Source of the DNA: Prevotella sp. UBA2725
Lineage (GTDB): Bacteria > Bacteroidota > Bacteroidia > Bacteroidales > Bacteroidaceae
Direction of reading: 5' to 3'
Assembly (NCBI GenBank): GCA_002353825.1
Contig: DEKJ01000056.1
Coordinates: 1 to 64,000, forward strand
Length of the DNA: 64,000 nucleotides
Shown here one piece after another: positions 25,517 through 34,240 of the stretch (position 1 is its first letter; each line of letters starts with the position of its first letter). The notes beneath the pieces are model-generated. The model did no database searches. It saw only the letters and a list, made by a program, of their open reading frames with translations, and was not told the origin of the DNA. A program made the translations under genes and the position numbers.

Positions 25517-25581
25517 GACAAGCGTGTGTTTACAGTAACCATATTACAGTAACAACAGGATTTTTTCAACACAAGACAATC

Positions 25582-27009
25582 ATGAAAATCTCAGCATATA
25601 TCAACAGCAAAGCTCTCTGTGCTTGTCTTTTGCTTGCAGGCGCGCTCTTTACCTCTTGCAGCAAGGACAAAGATACGGGCGACCCCATGAACGAGGCGCA
25701 GCTCATCAATAAGGTAACCCTCAGCACAGGCAACGAGATCAAGATAGCCGTCGGCATGACGCAACAAGTGTCTGCTACCATCGACCCCACCGACGTACAA
25801 TACCCCACACTTGTCTGGACTTCCTACAACACGGACATCGCTACCGTGGACCAGAGCGGTAACGTCACGGGAGTAGGAGCCGGCCAGGCCACTATCCATA
25901 TCCGTCAGGAAGGCAACGCCGGTGACCTCACCACGCTCACCGTCAACGTCAAGCCTAAGGCAACAGCCATCGCACTGAACGACCGCAGCCTGTACGAAGG
26001 CACGAAAGCTCCCGCTGAAGCTGTGCTCACACCGGCTGACGCTTACGACAACCTCGAATGGTCAGTAGCTGACAATAACATAGCAGAGATCAAAGACGAC
26101 AGCATCGTGGCAAAACAGCCCGGCACTACTACCATCACGGCAAAAACCACCGACGGCTCCAATCTCACGGCGACAGCCCAGCTGACGGTCAAAAAGGTTG
26201 TACCGGTGACAGGAATCGATCTTGAGACTCCGGGCTATGACCTGAACGTCGGTGACGAAGCCAACATCATCTGTCACCTTATCCCCTCAGATGCTACCGC
26301 TGACCTGCTGACTTGGACCAGCAGCAACGAAAAGGTTGCCACTGTCAACAACCAGGGACACCTCACAGCCAAAGGCTACGGCACGGCTACCATCACAGCC
26401 ACAGCATCCAACGGCACCTCTAAGACAACGACCATCACCGTCGGACAAGGTACGATCAATCAGGACTTCACTACCGGCGCAGGCAAATGGTACATCAATG
26501 CCAACCATGGTACCTACACCTACGACAGCAACGGGCTCGTGGTAACCATGAAGAAGGGTAACAAGTGGCGCGGTGACTGGTGCCTTGGTAGCAACAGCTA
26601 TGGTGTACAGCTCAATGTGGGTACCTACCGCTACCTCGCCATCAAGATGACCCGTCCGGGCAAGTATATCCAAAACACGAATGGTCAAGGCACTATAGCC
26701 CTCGACACTAGCAAGGGCCGTTATGAGCAGAAGACCGGCAACGGTAACAACCGCTACTCTATCCTCGGCTACGAAGGCAAGGAGAGCGAAGCACCGATGG
26801 ACCAGCCAGAGGTGATCTACTTCGACCTGCAACAGGAGTTCGGTACCAACCCGTACTACTTCTCGAAAACCGGTCTCGATGCCACGAAGTTGACGACCTT
26901 CAAGCTCCTCATCGCCGACATTCCGTCAACCTATGCTGGTACTTACACCCTCTATTGGGTACATACCTTCAAGACGCTCGATGAGCTGAAAGCTTTCGCT
27001 AATAAATAA
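25582..27009 (+). CDS. Surface lipoprotein with Ig-like (BIG2) repeats and C-terminal carbohydrate-binding-like domain
   Basis: 475 aa from the ATG at 25582, which gives a lipoprotein signal (lipobox LFTSC); the frame extends 25 residues upstream without signal features. Three bacterial Ig-like group 2 domains follow, each with the LVWTSYNTDIATVDQSGNVT or LTWTSSNEKVATVNNQGHLT pattern. From about residue 315 a beta-rich C-terminal domain with many Trp/Tyr (GKWYINANHGTYTYD) resembles the unclassified ligand-binding domains of SusE/F-position proteins. Third position after susC-susD, so a surface glycan-binding protein is the natural role. Confidence 0.85.
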   Translation: MKISAYINSKALCACLLLAGALFTSCSKDKDTGDPMNEAQLINKVTLSTGNEIKIAVGMTQQVSATIDPTDVQYPTLVWTSYNTDIATVDQSGNVTGVGAGQATIHIRQEGNAGDLTTLTVNVKPKATAIALNDRSLYEGTKAPAEAVLTPADAYDNLEWSVADNNIAEIKDDSIVAKQPGTTTITAKTTDGSNLTATAQLTVKKVVPVTGIDLETPGYDLNVGDEANIICHLIPSDATADLLTWTSSNEKVATVNNQGHLTAKGYGTATITATASNGTSKTTTITVGQGTINQDFTTGAGKWYINANHGTYTYDSNGLVVTMKKGNKWRGDWCLGSNSYGVQLNVGTYRYLAIKMTRPGKYIQNTNGQGTIALDTSKGRYEQKTGNGNNRYSILGYEGKESEAPMDQPEVIYFDLQQEFGTNPYYFSKTGLDATKLTTFKLLIADIPSTYAGTYTLYWVHTFKTLDELKAFANK

Positions 27010-27042
27010 TTGTCAAAGACAAGCAAACAAGAAGATCATATC

Positions 27043-28449
27043 ATGAAAAAGAATATATTTTCATCTATCATCCTCGCTGCAACAGCCATCTTCGGTATGG
27101 CTGCTTGCAGCAGCGAGATTCCTGAGGGCAACGCCGATTACTTCAACAATCTGCCGACCTTCGAAGAGCGCATCGTGACCAAAAACTATCTTCCGCTCAA
27201 ACATCCCACGATGCTCCATACCTCTGCCGACATCGCCCGCGTGAAAGGTCAGCTCACCGCTTCCCCCTGGAAGGAGGCTTACGAGCATCTCTGCCAGAGT
27301 GCTTATGCCCAGAGCTCCTATACCGACGGCACCGCAGCACTGCTCGACGGTTACCTGAAACGTATGGATCAGAAAAACTGGAGCGGCAAGTATGCCGACT
27401 ACAACAACTACACGGCTTTCATGCGCGACGCTGCCGCCACTTACCAGCTGGCTCTGCGCTATCAGCTCAGCGGCGAGACGGCCTATGCCGACGCTGCCGT
27501 GAAGGTGATGAATGCCTGGAAAGACAAGTGTAAAGGTCTGCTGAAGCTCGGTGGCTACACCGACTCCATCCCCGACCCTAACGAGTTCCTCATCATGATC
27601 AATGTTCATCAGATGGCTAATGCAGCCGAGCTGCTGCGCGACTACAGTGGCTGGCAGGCATCCGACTTCCAAGGCTTCCAGAGCTGGATGAAGAATGCAT
27701 TCTATTCTGTAGCTCTTCAATATCTGATGAACCACCAGGGTGGTCAGGGCACCCAGCATGCATGGCTCAACTGGGACCTCGCTTCAATGACAGCCGTCCT
27801 CTCCATCGGTATTCTGAACGATGACAACTACGCCATCAACTTCGCCATCAACTATTTCAAGAACGAGGAAGGGATGTTCACCGAGAATGGTAACATCAAG
27901 AACGCCGTGCCTTACATCCACGACGATCCCGACTCGCAGGAAAAGTTAGGTCAGTGCGAGGAGTCAGGACGTGACCAGGGCCATGCTACGCTCTGTGTCG
28001 CCCTCATGGGTGCCTTCTGCCAGATGGCTTACAACCTTGGTGAGGATCTCTTTGCCTACGACAACTACCGTGCTCTCGACATGGCCGAATATGTAGGTAA
28101 GTACAATCTCTACACAGACGAAGGTTTCCAGAAAGCCAGTAACACACAGAACGGCTTTGACGGCACGTATTTCCAATACGACTCCGCTACCTTCCCCTTC
28201 ACGGCTTACAGCAACCCGTCGCAGAGCACACCTAAGATTTCTGAGGCTCAGCGCGGTACGAAGCGTCCGGCATGGGAACTGTTCTACGGTTATGCCAAGG
28301 CTCATAACGTCTCTGCTATCTATTGTCAGAAATGGGTAGAGCAGATGCGTAAGTACAATGGCTATGGTGACGGTGGTGCCGGTGACTACGGACCCAACAG
28401 CGGCGGCTTCGACCAGTTAGGCTACGGCACACTGATGTTCGCAAGATAA
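27043..28449 (+). CDS. Alginate-lyase-fold polysaccharide lyase (PL5/PL38-like)
   Basis: 468 aa from the ATG at 27043 with lipobox AAC (GMAACSSE); an upstream TTG at 27010 adds 11 residues. The body is an alpha/alpha toroid of the Alginate_lyase superfamily: HPTMLHTSADIARVKGQL, YNNYTAFMRDAAATYQLALRY, LIMINVHQMANAAELL, HAWLNWDLASMTAV (candidate Asn/His region) and RDQGHATLCVALMG. Known members cleave alginate or glucuronan. The conserved NW and H motifs are present, so it looks active. A terminator follows at 28464. Confidence 0.83.
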   Translation: MKKNIFSSIILAATAIFGMAACSSEIPEGNADYFNNLPTFEERIVTKNYLPLKHPTMLHTSADIARVKGQLTASPWKEAYEHLCQSAYAQSSYTDGTAALLDGYLKRMDQKNWSGKYADYNNYTAFMRDAAATYQLALRYQLSGETAYADAAVKVMNAWKDKCKGLLKLGGYTDSIPDPNEFLIMINVHQMANAAELLRDYSGWQASDFQGFQSWMKNAFYSVALQYLMNHQGGQGTQHAWLNWDLASMTAVLSIGILNDDNYAINFAINYFKNEEGMFTENGNIKNAVPYIHDDPDSQEKLGQCEESGRDQGHATLCVALMGAFCQMAYNLGEDLFAYDNYRALDMAEYVGKYNLYTDEGFQKASNTQNGFDGTYFQYDSATFPFTAYSNPSQSTPKISEAQRGTKRPAWELFYGYAKAHNVSAIYCQKWVEQMRKYNGYGDGGAGDYGPNSGGFDQLGYGTLMFAR

Positions 28450-28463
28450 TAATTCAATTCATG

Positions 28464-28496
28464 CAGGGACGGTTTAAACAATCGCCCCTGTTTTTT
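28464..28496 (+). terminator. Terminator after the alginate-lyase-like gene
   Basis: CAGGG (28464-28468) pairs with CCCTG (28486-28490), with further weaker pairs inside, and is followed directly by TTTTTT. It closes the susC/susD transcript, so the DNRLRE-protein gene probably has its own promoter. Confidence 0.6.
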
Positions 28497-28564
28497 ATTT
28501 TAACCTTACGTAAAATCTCCCTACCATACGAATTAATAACAAAACCAATTTTAATTCATATCCT

Positions 28565-30409
28565 ATGATCAAACAATTACTTTTCACGGCATGCGCCGCA
28601 CTGCTGACTGTCTCTGTCAGTGCTCAAGACAACTCAGTGACTAATCCTACTGCTGACACGTGGGTGGGAACAGGAATTACAAAAAGCAACGAAAGTTCCA
28701 ACACTGTAGAAATCCGAAGCTACAACTCAGGTTCGACTACCACCAACTACTATGCACTTCTCGCCTTCTCTTTCACGAAGCCCAATGCAGGCTATACCGT
28801 AAAGAAGGCCACCCTGCGCCTGACAGCCCGTTACAAGAAAGGCGACTCTGAGGTCAAGCTCTATGACTTTCCCGCTGGTTTTAAGGAGTCGGATGTCTAT
28901 TCCACTTTGGAGAGCTCTATCACATCAGCCATCGCCGCTACGGCTGCTGCTGACTTCAAGATCAACAGCCCTGGAAACTATGCTCCTACAGACGGAGGTG
29001 TGACATCTGACTATTCTGCAGTCGACAAGTGGCAGGTGAACGTAGACGTCACCGACCTCGTAAAGAGCCACGCTAATGACGGTCAGGTAAGCATGCTACT
29101 GCAGAAGGTGTACAACCAGAACAATTCTAGTCAGATTTACTCAAAAGAGGCTACGGACGTGACAAACAGCAATTTGAACTTTACTTTCAAAGCTGCCGAC
29201 CTCTACCCGCAGCTCACCGTAGAGTATGAGGAGGAGACAGGTGTAAGCACCAAGACAGAGACTTCTGCAAAGGATACTTGGATCATGAAGAATGCAACAT
29301 CTGACCGTAGCACTGCTACGACGATGGAGATCACGACCTATAGCAGCAAGGATAAATATCTCTATGGCTTAATGGCTTTCGCTCTCCCTGGCAGCAACTA
29401 CACCATCACTTCTGCCCAACTTCGTTTGACCACCGAGCGAATCAAAGGTAAGAACAACATGAGTGTTTATGCTTACGGCAATGACTTTGCAGAAAACACG
29501 AACTATAGCAATGAAGAAAGCTATGTTACTGCCGCTACTGGTTCAACAGCTCTTAAGAGTTTTACTGTGAACTGTGGTGTATGGAACAAGGCTCTGGGAA
29601 CTGATGCTATCGCATCCGATGATGCAGACATCTCTAAATGGCAGACAACCGTTGACCTCACCGATTATGCCAACAGCCTCGGTTCTGAATATATGAATAT
29701 TCTTCTTGGTAAGACTGACGATCAGGACCTTGCTACCAAGTTCTTCACCAAGGAACAGGGCGATCTTACCGTGAAGCTCAGCGATGGTACTACAACAACA
29801 GCAAGTGCCTCAGATCTCATTCCTCAGTTGACCCTCGTCTACAAAAAGGCAAGCTATGATTTGACCGTTGGTGACGCAGGTGCTGCTACGCTCGTGCTCC
29901 CCTACGAGGCTACAATTCCTTCCGGTGTAAAGGCTTACACATTGAGCTATACTTCTGGTGACGAGGTTTCGGCTACCGAAGTGAGCACAACAATTCCCGC
30001 CAACACGCCTGTGCTGATCAACGCTACAGCCGGTACTTATACATTCGAGGCTACCGATACAAAGACAACGAAGGCAGCTGCTCCCGCAAAGGACGCACTG
30101 ACCGGCGTCTGGACTTCTACGACTGCTCCTTCCGGTTCTTACATCCTCTACAATGGCACCGACGGTATCGGCTTCTACAAGGCTGACGGCTCAACCAACA
30201 AGATTGATGCCAACCACGCTTACCTCACCGCTACCGCTGCTACAGCGAAGAGTCTGAAGATCAACTATAACGGCACAACAAACATCAGCAATATCACGAA
30301 CGACGAGAGCGCCAACGCTCCTGTTTATAACATTCAGGGTATGCGTATGGGCAAGAACCTCCCAAAGGGTATCTACATCAAGAACGGTAAGAAGTTCGTG
30401 GTAAAATAA
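28565..30409 (+). CDS. Secreted protein with two DNRLRE (CBM96-like) domains and T9SS-like tail
   Basis: 614 aa with signal peptide (ending VSAQ). Two homologous beta-sandwich domains, about 22-220 and 225-425, each begin with ADTWVGTG.. or AKDTWIMKN.. and contain a LLAFSF/LMAFAL strand and DLTDYAN/VDVTDLVKS block, as in DNRLRE domains; CBM96 modules of this type bind alginate. About 430-580 is a beta-rich region (LPYEATIPSGVKAYTLSY) and the C-terminus YNIQGMRMGKNLPKGIYIKN is a type IX-like sorting tail. No catalytic motif, so a binding or scaffold protein for an acidic glycan. Confidence 0.8.
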   Translation: MIKQLLFTACAALLTVSVSAQDNSVTNPTADTWVGTGITKSNESSNTVEIRSYNSGSTTTNYYALLAFSFTKPNAGYTVKKATLRLTARYKKGDSEVKLYDFPAGFKESDVYSTLESSITSAIAATAAADFKINSPGNYAPTDGGVTSDYSAVDKWQVNVDVTDLVKSHANDGQVSMLLQKVYNQNNSSQIYSKEATDVTNSNLNFTFKAADLYPQLTVEYEEETGVSTKTETSAKDTWIMKNATSDRSTATTMEITTYSSKDKYLYGLMAFALPGSNYTITSAQLRLTTERIKGKNNMSVYAYGNDFAENTNYSNEESYVTAATGSTALKSFTVNCGVWNKALGTDAIASDDADISKWQTTVDLTDYANSLGSEYMNILLGKTDDQDLATKFFTKEQGDLTVKLSDGTTTTASASDLIPQLTLVYKKASYDLTVGDAGAATLVLPYEATIPSGVKAYTLSYTSGDEVSATEVSTTIPANTPVLINATAGTYTFEATDTKTTKAAAPAKDALTGVWTSTTAPSGSYILYNGTDGIGFYKADGSTNKIDANHAYLTATAATAKSLKINYNGTTNISNITNDESANAPVYNIQGMRMGKNLPKGIYIKNGKKFVVK

Positions 30410-30411
30410 GG

Positions 30412-30478
30412 TCTCTCCCCAACCAACCCCCTTCGGTTCCCCCGTTATCGGGGGCCAGGAATCCAATAGGGGAGGGAG
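30412..30478. repeat. C-rich interspersed palindrome, copy 2 (diverged)
   Basis: CTCTCCCCAACC at 30413 and GGGGAGGGAGAAGAG near the end mirror the family core; inside, CCCCCG (30439-30444) pairs with CGGGGG (30449-30454). It lies just after the stop of the DNRLRE gene. Confidence 0.5.
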
Positions 30479-30518
30479 AAGAGCAGTAAAAATTTACAAT
30501 ATACAAAAATAGGAAGTC

Positions 30519-30716
30519 ATGAAAAAGACATATCAAGCTCCAGCAGTGAAGGTCAAGAACATGGAGACCACCTCCATGCTTGCAGCAAGTGCCACAGGTG
30601 CAAGCATCAAAGGTGATGCTCCTACGAATGCTACCGGTCTGGCCAAACAAGGCTTCTTCTTCGAAGACAATGATCAACCGTCTTCAACCGACTGGCTGAA
30701 CGGAGACGAACAATAA
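30519..30716 (+). CDS. Small protein of the MKKTYxxP type, unknown function
   Basis: 65 aa starting MKKTYQAPAVKVKNMETTSM, then small residues (LAASATGASIKGD) and an acidic, Asn-rich tail ending GDEQ. No signal peptide by the usual rules, no transmembrane segment. Bacteroidales genomes hold many small proteins with this start, mostly annotated hypothetical; I know of no assigned function. A start codon preceded by GGAAGTC and a strong terminator right after the stop support a real gene. Sits between the DNRLRE-protein gene and the esterase-like gene. Confidence 0.65.
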   Translation: MKKTYQAPAVKVKNMETTSMLAASATGASIKGDAPTNATGLAKQGFFFEDNDQPSSTDWLNGDEQ

Positions 30717-30731
30717 AACAAGAAGAATAGA

Positions 30732-30760
30732 AGAAGCCCTCCCATACTGGGAGGGCTTCT
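30732..30760 (+). terminator. Terminator after the 65-aa gene
   Basis: AGAAGCCCTCCC (30732-30743) and GGGAGGGCTTCT (30749-30760) form a perfect 12-bp stem with a 5-nt loop, followed by TTGTTAT. Confidence 0.8.
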
Positions 30761-30841
30761 TTGTTATGCATAGAAAGAGCTCCGTCATAACAAATTGCGA
30801 AATAGCCTACTTTTATCCGTATTTACAATAAAATATACATA

Positions 30842-32233
30842 ATGAAGACTCACAATCGACTTCTTTCCTTATTACTCTTTCTCTTCATCGCATTGAACAT
30901 TCATGCCACCGGTGCAAGTGGCATGTATCAATACAGCGTGTCGCTGACACGTTATATTTCTCCGGAAACGGGCCAAGCGCCCACAGCTTACCTCTGGGTA
31001 CCCGAGCACTGCGACACCGTCAAAGCCGTGATGCTGGCACAGCAAAACATGACAGAAGAACAACTCTATAAAATGCCATCATTTCAAAAGGAGATGAAAC
31101 GCCTGCATGTGGCTCTCCTTTGGGTGGCACCAGCCTTCTCACAGAAATGGGACCCGGCAACATCGTGCCAGACCACTTTCGAAGAGATGATGACAGCCAT
31201 CGCTTTCCAAAGCGGGCACATGGAGATTGCCAAGGCACCGATCATCCCCTTCGGTCACTCAGCACAGGCTACATTCCCCTGGAACTTCGCAGCCTGGAAC
31301 CCGAACCGCACGCTCTGCATCATCTCCTTCCATGGCGATGCACCCCGAACAAACCTCTGTGGCTTCGGCACCTCCAATGTAGAATGGGGACGGACACGGA
31401 ACATCGACGGCATACCCGGACTGATGATCGAGGGGGAGTATGAATGGTGGGAAGCACGCGTGCGCCCCGCCCTCGCCTTCCGCATGATGTATCCGAAGAG
31501 TTGCATCAGTTTTCTTTGCGACACAGGTCACGGCCACTTCGATTGTGCTGAAAAGACAGCTGGATATATCGCTAAGTTCATCGAAAAGTCGATGAAATCA
31601 CGGCTGCAAAGCAACGGGACATTGAAGAAAGTCAACCCTCAGGACGGTTGGTTGGCAGAACGTTATCATCCGGACATCATGGGCACAGATGGCGCAGACA
31701 AAGGAAAGATGCCCGTTATTGAGACTAACAGACCAGCTCCGGCTCCGTACGCTGAATATAAAGGCGATCCACACGATGCTTTCTGGTATTTTGACCGTGA
31801 GATGGCTGAACTTACTGAGGCACGCTACCGTGAGACCCGAGGCAAGGCCATGCAGTATGTCGGATTCATGGATAAGGATAAGCTTATACCCTTTAATGAG
31901 AAGCTTCAAGGCGAAATGAAATGGACTTTTGTGCCTACAAGCAAAAAACTGACATTCAGCCTGAAGCCTGTCTATACAGACTCTACCCATTCGACGGTCT
32001 CGAAGAACCATGGTAAAGGAAAGCTGCACATTGAGGTCGTCTGTGGACCCGTGAAAAAGAGTGGTGACAATACCTTTGAAGTCTATCCTTATGAGGCTGG
32101 TTGGGACAACCCGCGCCGCTCTTTCAGTTGCTGGCTTGTAGCAGTGGCAGAGCCCGATGGAAAGTTTAAAGGTGCCGTGCAACCGCTCCAGGTCGTTCTT
32201 CCAAAGGATATTATCTTAAAAGGCATTCAGTAG
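30842..32233 (+). CDS. Secreted alpha/beta-hydrolase-like protein (putative esterase)
   Basis: 463 aa with signal peptide (RLLSLLLFLFIALNIHA). The nucleophile elbow reads PFGHSAQATFPWNF (GHSAQ, a GxSxG variant with Gln in the last position) and a catalytic-type histidine is in DTGHGHFDCAEK; an acid residue may be in the EGEYEWWEAR segment. The C-terminal 200 residues are beta-rich. Placed between glycan-binding genes and GH127, it probably removes acyl groups from the polysaccharide. No carbohydrate-esterase family could be assigned. Confidence 0.65.
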   Translation: MKTHNRLLSLLLFLFIALNIHATGASGMYQYSVSLTRYISPETGQAPTAYLWVPEHCDTVKAVMLAQQNMTEEQLYKMPSFQKEMKRLHVALLWVAPAFSQKWDPATSCQTTFEEMMTAIAFQSGHMEIAKAPIIPFGHSAQATFPWNFAAWNPNRTLCIISFHGDAPRTNLCGFGTSNVEWGRTRNIDGIPGLMIEGEYEWWEARVRPALAFRMMYPKSCISFLCDTGHGHFDCAEKTAGYIAKFIEKSMKSRLQSNGTLKKVNPQDGWLAERYHPDIMGTDGADKGKMPVIETNRPAPAPYAEYKGDPHDAFWYFDREMAELTEARYRETRGKAMQYVGFMDKDKLIPFNEKLQGEMKWTFVPTSKKLTFSLKPVYTDSTHSTVSKNHGKGKLHIEVVCGPVKKSGDNTFEVYPYEAGWDNPRRSFSCWLVAVAEPDGKFKGAVQPLQVVLPKDIILKGIQ

Positions 32234-32303
32234 TTTTAAGACAGGGCTAAGTATTGATTGCGTAAAATTCTTATCTCAATCGTATTCTTATAAAATAACC
32301 ACT

Positions 32304-34184
32304 ATGAAAAAGAATACGATCAGATTCAGCTTGCTGTTGCTCTTGCTGATTTTACCGTTCGTCACGGCAGCGGCACAGTCAGCCTTTTTCCCTCTGAGCA
32401 GTGTACGGCTCTTGCCCTCCCGCTTCCAGGACAACTTCAAGCGTGACTCGGCATGGATGATGTCGATCCCCGTGCCGTCGTTGCTTCACAGTTTCCAGAC
32501 CACAGCCGGTGCCTATGCCGGGAAGGAGGGAGGATACATGACAGTGAAGAAACTCGCGGGCTGGGAGTCGATGGACTGTGACCTGCGCGGTCATATCACC
32601 GGGCACTTGCTATCCGCCCTCGCTACGCTTTATGCTCAGACCAGCTCAGCAACAGTGAAAGCCAAGGCGGACAGCATCGTCAACGGCCTCAACGAGGTGC
32701 AGCACGCCTATGGCAACTCGGGTTACCTCTGTGCTTTCGGCGAAGGCCTCATCGACCGGAACATTGAGGGGAAAAGCGTATGGGCACCGTGGTACACACT
32801 GCACAAGATTCTTCAAGGCCTCATCGACCAATATACGCTCTGTGGCAACGATACCGCTCTCGCCATCGCCAAGCGGATGGGCCTCTGGGCATACAACAAG
32901 ACAAAGGATCTATCTGAGGAGACCCGTAAACGAATGCTGCGCAATGAGTTTGGTGGTTTCAACGATGCCATGTACCAGTTGTATGGGCTCACGAAAGACG
33001 AGCGCTACCTCAAGACGGCTCGGTTCTTCTACGATGCTGTAAAGATTGATCCTCTGAAACAGGGCAACGACAATCTCGGCACGAACCATGCCAACACGTT
33101 TATCCCGAAGCTCATCGGGGAAGCACGTGGGTATGAGTTGCAGGGGCGGGGAGAGGCCTCAGCGGCTTCCCTTCTTTTCAATACCCTCGCCTTCAAGCAT
33201 GCTTTTGTCACGGGTGAGGTCTCCGACAAGGAACATCTCTTCGACCCACAGAAACAAAGTAAGCATCTTTCCGGTTACGACGGTGAGAACTGCTGCACAT
33301 TCAACCTTCTGAAGCTCGCCACACACGTCTACAGTTGGAGCATCCGGGATGCAGCGAAACGGGAACAAACCGTCTCTTATTGTGAGCGTGCACTCTACAA
33401 TCATATCCTCGGACAGCAGGATCCGCAGACATCAATGGTCTGCTATTTCACGCCTCTGCAGTCGGGTGCCTACCGCCTTTACTCCACCCGCGACAGTAGC
33501 TTCTGGTGTTGTGTGGGCAGTGGCTTCGAGAGTCACGTAGGCTATGCCCGTTTCATCTATGGGCACGACGGCGACCGTGACCTCTTCGTCAACCTCCTTA
33601 TCCCCTCGCGCCTTACGTGGCAAGGTACTACGGTGACACAGGCAACCAACTTCCCCGAGAGCGGCATAACCACGCTCACCTTCACGGGCAAGCCTCGTCG
33701 TTTCAACGTCAATCTTCGCAGACCTGCTTGGGCAACAAGTATCAGTGTAAAGGTTAATGGAAAGAAAGCTAAAGGCATCGTTTGGCAGAAAGACGATATC
33801 ATCATTCCACCTATGGCAACCGCCTCATCCAAGCAAAGTGCGACAAAAGGAGGAAAAGAATCTATTGAGGTTTGTTATGGCATGGCGCTCCACGAAGAGA
33901 CGACCAAAGATGATCCGAACCGCTTTGCAGTGCTCTATGGTCCTATCGTGCTGTCGGGAAAACTGCAGACCGTGGCACATCCATTCAGTGACCCGAAGAA
34001 ATACAACGACTATTATACATTCAATTACAACATCCCGTCTACAGTCGCCAAAGACGGTCACCTGGATGGCATCAAGAGTCTGAAAACGATTGGACCGTTG
34101 GAATACATCACTCCCAACGGCATCCACCTCCACCCGTTCTATGATGCCCACCACGAACGGTATGTAGTTTACTGGCAGCGGTAA
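32304..34184 (+). CDS. GH127-family beta-L-arabinofuranosidase (DUF1680)
   Basis: 626 aa with signal peptide (FSLLLLLLILPFVTAAAQ). The zinc-cysteine active site of the family is intact: YDGENCCTFNLLKL (Glu and Cys ligands) and SSFWCCVGSGFE (Cys-Cys pair, one the nucleophile). Upstream landmarks WESMDCDLRGHITGHLLSA and WYTLHKILQGLIDQY are also conserved, and the C-terminal beta-sandwich is complete. Releases terminal L-arabinofuranose. GH146 is a close relative that cannot be excluded by eye. Followed at 34190 by an intercistronic hairpin and then GH88. Confidence 0.9.
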   Translation: MKKNTIRFSLLLLLLILPFVTAAAQSAFFPLSSVRLLPSRFQDNFKRDSAWMMSIPVPSLLHSFQTTAGAYAGKEGGYMTVKKLAGWESMDCDLRGHITGHLLSALATLYAQTSSATVKAKADSIVNGLNEVQHAYGNSGYLCAFGEGLIDRNIEGKSVWAPWYTLHKILQGLIDQYTLCGNDTALAIAKRMGLWAYNKTKDLSEETRKRMLRNEFGGFNDAMYQLYGLTKDERYLKTARFFYDAVKIDPLKQGNDNLGTNHANTFIPKLIGEARGYELQGRGEASAASLLFNTLAFKHAFVTGEVSDKEHLFDPQKQSKHLSGYDGENCCTFNLLKLATHVYSWSIRDAAKREQTVSYCERALYNHILGQQDPQTSMVCYFTPLQSGAYRLYSTRDSSFWCCVGSGFESHVGYARFIYGHDGDRDLFVNLLIPSRLTWQGTTVTQATNFPESGITTLTFTGKPRRFNVNLRRPAWATSISVKVNGKKAKGIVWQKDDIIIPPMATASSKQSATKGGKESIEVCYGMALHEETTKDDPNRFAVLYGPIVLSGKLQTVAHPFSDPKKYNDYYTFNYNIPSTVAKDGHLDGIKSLKTIGPLEYITPNGIHLHPFYDAHHERYVVYWQR

Positions 34185-34189
34185 TCATA

Positions 34190-34208
34190 TGCAGGGCTAC
34201 ACCCTGCA
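34190..34208 (+). other. Intercistronic hairpin between GH127 and GH88
   Basis: TGCAGGG (34190-34196) and CCCTGCA (34202-34208) pair around CTACA and are followed by six A residues on the plus strand, not T, so this is not a forward terminator. Confidence 0.45.
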
Positions 34209-34240
34209 AAAAACAGATCATCAATAAAATTATCAGCACA

